DNA from: Pseudopedobacter saltans
GTDB taxonomy: Bacteria > Bacteroidota > Bacteroidia > Chitinophagales > Chitinophagaceae
Assembly (NCBI GenBank): GCA_003241175.1
Contig: QFOI01000196.1
Span: 1-6,867, forward strand
Length of the DNA stretch: 6,867 nucleotides
Reading direction: 5' to 3'
In this document: positions 5,542 to 6,867 of the stretch, in pieces
Position numbering within the stretch: the stretch's first letter is position 1
How the letters are laid out: every line of letters starts with the position of its first letter
Made by a program: the position numbers and the translations under genes
Notes under the pieces: model-generated
Told to the model about the DNA's origin: nothing
What the model saw: the letters and a program-made list of their open reading frames with translations, nothing else
Databases searched by the model: none

Positions 5542-6075
5542 GTGGAACTGCTCAATATTAATAATTTAAAATTAGCGATAGCCTCTGGAAACCTAGATGC
5601 CTTTACCCAATTGTTTAGACAATACTATGCTAAACTCGTGCGTTTTTCAATAGCCATCACAGATCAGCATGAAATTGCAGAGGAGGTGGCCTCAGAAGTA
5701 TTTGTGCAATTATGGAATAAAAGGTCGCAATTGGCGTCTGTTAGCAATCTGGAGGCTTACATGTACCAATCCATAAAGAATAGATCTTTAAATGAAATCA
5801 AAAGCCTAAAGAAAAACATCTCTATTGATAAGATAGAGGACCCCGCTTCGACAGAATCCTCTGACTCCAAAATCGTTACAGATGAAGTTTCTTCTTCTAT
5901 TCGCAAAGTGATCCAGTCTTTACCAAGCCAATGTAGGACTTGCTATTTATTGGTAAAAGAAGAAGGCATGACTTACAAACAGGTAGGGGAAATATTGGGT
6001 ATCTCTCACCGTACAGTTAATGCCCATTTGGTCATCGCTATTAAGCAAATAACGGAGGCATTAAAAAATAATTAA
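5542..6075 (+). CDS. ECF-type RNA polymerase sigma factor (FecI-like, Bacteroidota expansion family)
   Basis: A 177-residue extracytoplasmic-function sigma factor that would direct RNA polymerase to a small set of genes, typically the adjacent outer-membrane uptake operon. The sigma-2 region spans about residues 19-88, with FTQLFRQYYAKLVRFS and AEEVASEVFVQLWNKR. The linker is acidic and Ser-rich (about 92-116). The sigma-4 region spans about 117-173, with IQSLPSQCRTCYLL and the helix-turn-helix MTYKQVGEILGISHRTVNAHL. The start is GTG 5542: the frame is closed by a stop at 5506-5508, no ATG lies between, and the family N-terminus is complete from GTG. A-rich sequence (GATAAAAAAAGAC) precedes it. 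A FecR-type anti-sigma gene follows after 52 nt, so activity is probably held at the membrane until a TonB-dependent transporter signals substrate. The substrate is unknown. Confidence 0.93.
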   Translation: MELLNINNLKLAIASGNLDAFTQLFRQYYAKLVRFSIAITDQHEIAEEVASEVFVQLWNKRSQLASVSNLEAYMYQSIKNRSLNEIKSLKKNISIDKIEDPASTESSDSKIVTDEVSSSIRKVIQSLPSQCRTCYLLVKEEGMTYKQVGEILGISHRTVNAHLVIAIKQITEALKNN

Positions 6076-6127
6076 TTTTTCATTAGGTAATCGATAACAT
6101 TTCGTTGTCATTTATATTAGAACTGTT

Positions 6128-6867
6128 ATGCAAAAGGAAACCTATTATCAATTATTAGCTAAATATCTGGAAAATTCTCTGACAAAAACAGAGGAGGAAG
6201 CGTTGCTCGTGGAATGGCAGCAAAATCCGGAAGAGAAAGCTCTTTTTGATAAAATGAACCGATTCAGATATACTGATATTTTGAGTCCTGATGATATTGA
6301 ATCCCATTTAAAAAGGGTGCTTGATGCCATAGAGCCTTCCAGTGATAAACAAATTAAATGGTTGACTTTATCGAAGTATGCTGCCGTTGCTGCCAGTTTT
6401 TTATGTGTTGTATTCTTTGCCTATAGATTTTTTACAAAAAATAAGAAAGCTGATATTGTAAACGCAAAAAATATTTACAATGCCAAGCTTCCACAAAAAA
6501 TTGAGCTTCCCGACAAGTCGGTTGTGGTGCTCGGAGCAAATAGTTCTGTTGTGTGGGATACGCTACAATTTGGAAAAAAAGTTAGAGAACTATATTTGAA
6601 AGGAGAAGGATATTTTGATGTAACATCCAATAAGAAAGTTCCTTTTATTGTTCATACTTCTTATGGTAGTATCAAAGTACTTGGAACTGCATTTCATGTG
6701 AAAGCCTACACTGAAAAGAATTCGATGTTCAAAACAGTACTTTATAGAGGAAAAATTGAATTGTCCTTAGACGGCGAGAGTCCCAAAACAGTTACATTAT
6801 TGCCAAATGATAAAATAAACATTCCCATTGAAAACCATAAATTAAGCCATATTGAAAGTGTTAAAAT
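6128..6867 (+). CDS. FecR family anti-sigma factor (3' end outside window)
   Basis: The inner-membrane partner of the upstream ECF sigma factor; it would sequester or activate it in response to a signal relayed through the periplasm. I translated it by hand because the frame runs off the window; 246 residues are visible. Residues 1-75 are the cytoplasmic part (MQKETYYQLLAKYLENSL, with TEEEALLVEWQQNPEEKALF, typical of these proteins). Residues 83-102 (KYAAVAASFLCVVFFAYRFF) form the single transmembrane helix. The periplasmic FecR domain follows: KIELPDKSVVVLGANSSVVW (124-143), LYLKGEGYFDVTSNKKVPF (155-173) and IKVLGTAFHVKAY (182-194). Family members are usually 320-400 residues, so the C-terminal 100 or so are missing. 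It starts 52 nt after the sigma stop on the same strand and is probably in one transcript with it. Confidence 0.92.
   Translation, partial: MQKETYYQLLAKYLENSLTKTEEEALLVEWQQNPEEKALFDKMNRFRYTDILSPDDIESHLKRVLDAIEPSSDKQIKWLTLSKYAAVAASFLCVVFFAYRFFTKNKKADIVNAKNIYNAKLPQKIELPDKSVVVLGANSSVVWDTLQFGKKVRELYLKGEGYFDVTSNKKVPFIVHTSYGSIKVLGTAFHVKAYTEKNSMFKTVLYRGKIELSLDGESPKTVTLLPNDKINIPIENHKLSHIESVK

Noticed and set aside
6148..6330. 60-codon - strand ORF
   Set aside because: Antisense to the N-terminus of the FecR gene, whose own frame is open and motif-rich.

Overview
The window looks like chromosomal DNA from a Bacteroidota bacterium, probably of the Chitinophagaceae/Sphingobacteriaceae type. The clues are AT-rich DNA, start codons preceded by A-rich stretches instead of Shine-Dalgarno sequences, several matches to the Bacteroidota housekeeping promoter (TTTG, about 19 nt, TAnnTTTG), an ECF sigma/FecR pair, and secreted glycoside hydrolases. 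The genus assignment is inference.

Layout. (1) Positions 1-2161 are the end of a polysaccharide-use locus on the + strand: a 5'-truncated GH29 alpha-L-fucosidase followed 46 nt later by a GH88 unsaturated glucuronyl hydrolase with a signal peptide. (2) Positions 2234-2693 are a self-contained unit: a near-consensus sigma-54 promoter, a hairpin at the predicted mRNA 5' end, a small YtxH-type membrane protein and a strong intrinsic terminator. (3) Positions 2713-5335 are a redox/carbonyl detoxification module: qorB-type quinone reductase and an Rrf2-family regulator, both on the - strand, and a divergent YahK-type zinc aldehyde reductase on the + strand, closed by a terminator. A 34-bp near-perfect palindrome lies between the divergent genes and a related 21-bp inverted repeat precedes qorB. 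Both overlap predicted promoter elements, so the Rrf2 protein probably controls all three genes. (4) Positions 5542-6867 are an ECF sigma factor (GTG start) and its FecR-type anti-sigma factor, cut by the window end. In this phylum such pairs usually sit upstream of a SusC/SusD-like outer-membrane uptake pair, which would lie beyond the window.

How the genes work together. The two hydrolases would trim fucose and lyase-generated unsaturated uronate from oligosaccharides. The QorB, Rrf2 and YahK proteins form a plausible electrophile/quinone/aldehyde response. The sigma/FecR pair would sense an extracellular substrate. All proteins belong to known families. The least expected content is regulatory: the shared Rrf2 operator architecture and the sigma-54 promoter of the ytxH-like gene. 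I see no RNA genes, CRISPR array, insertion sequence or attachment site, and no gene-free stretch exceeds 300 bases. The largest gap (5279-5541) holds a terminator and AT-rich leader.
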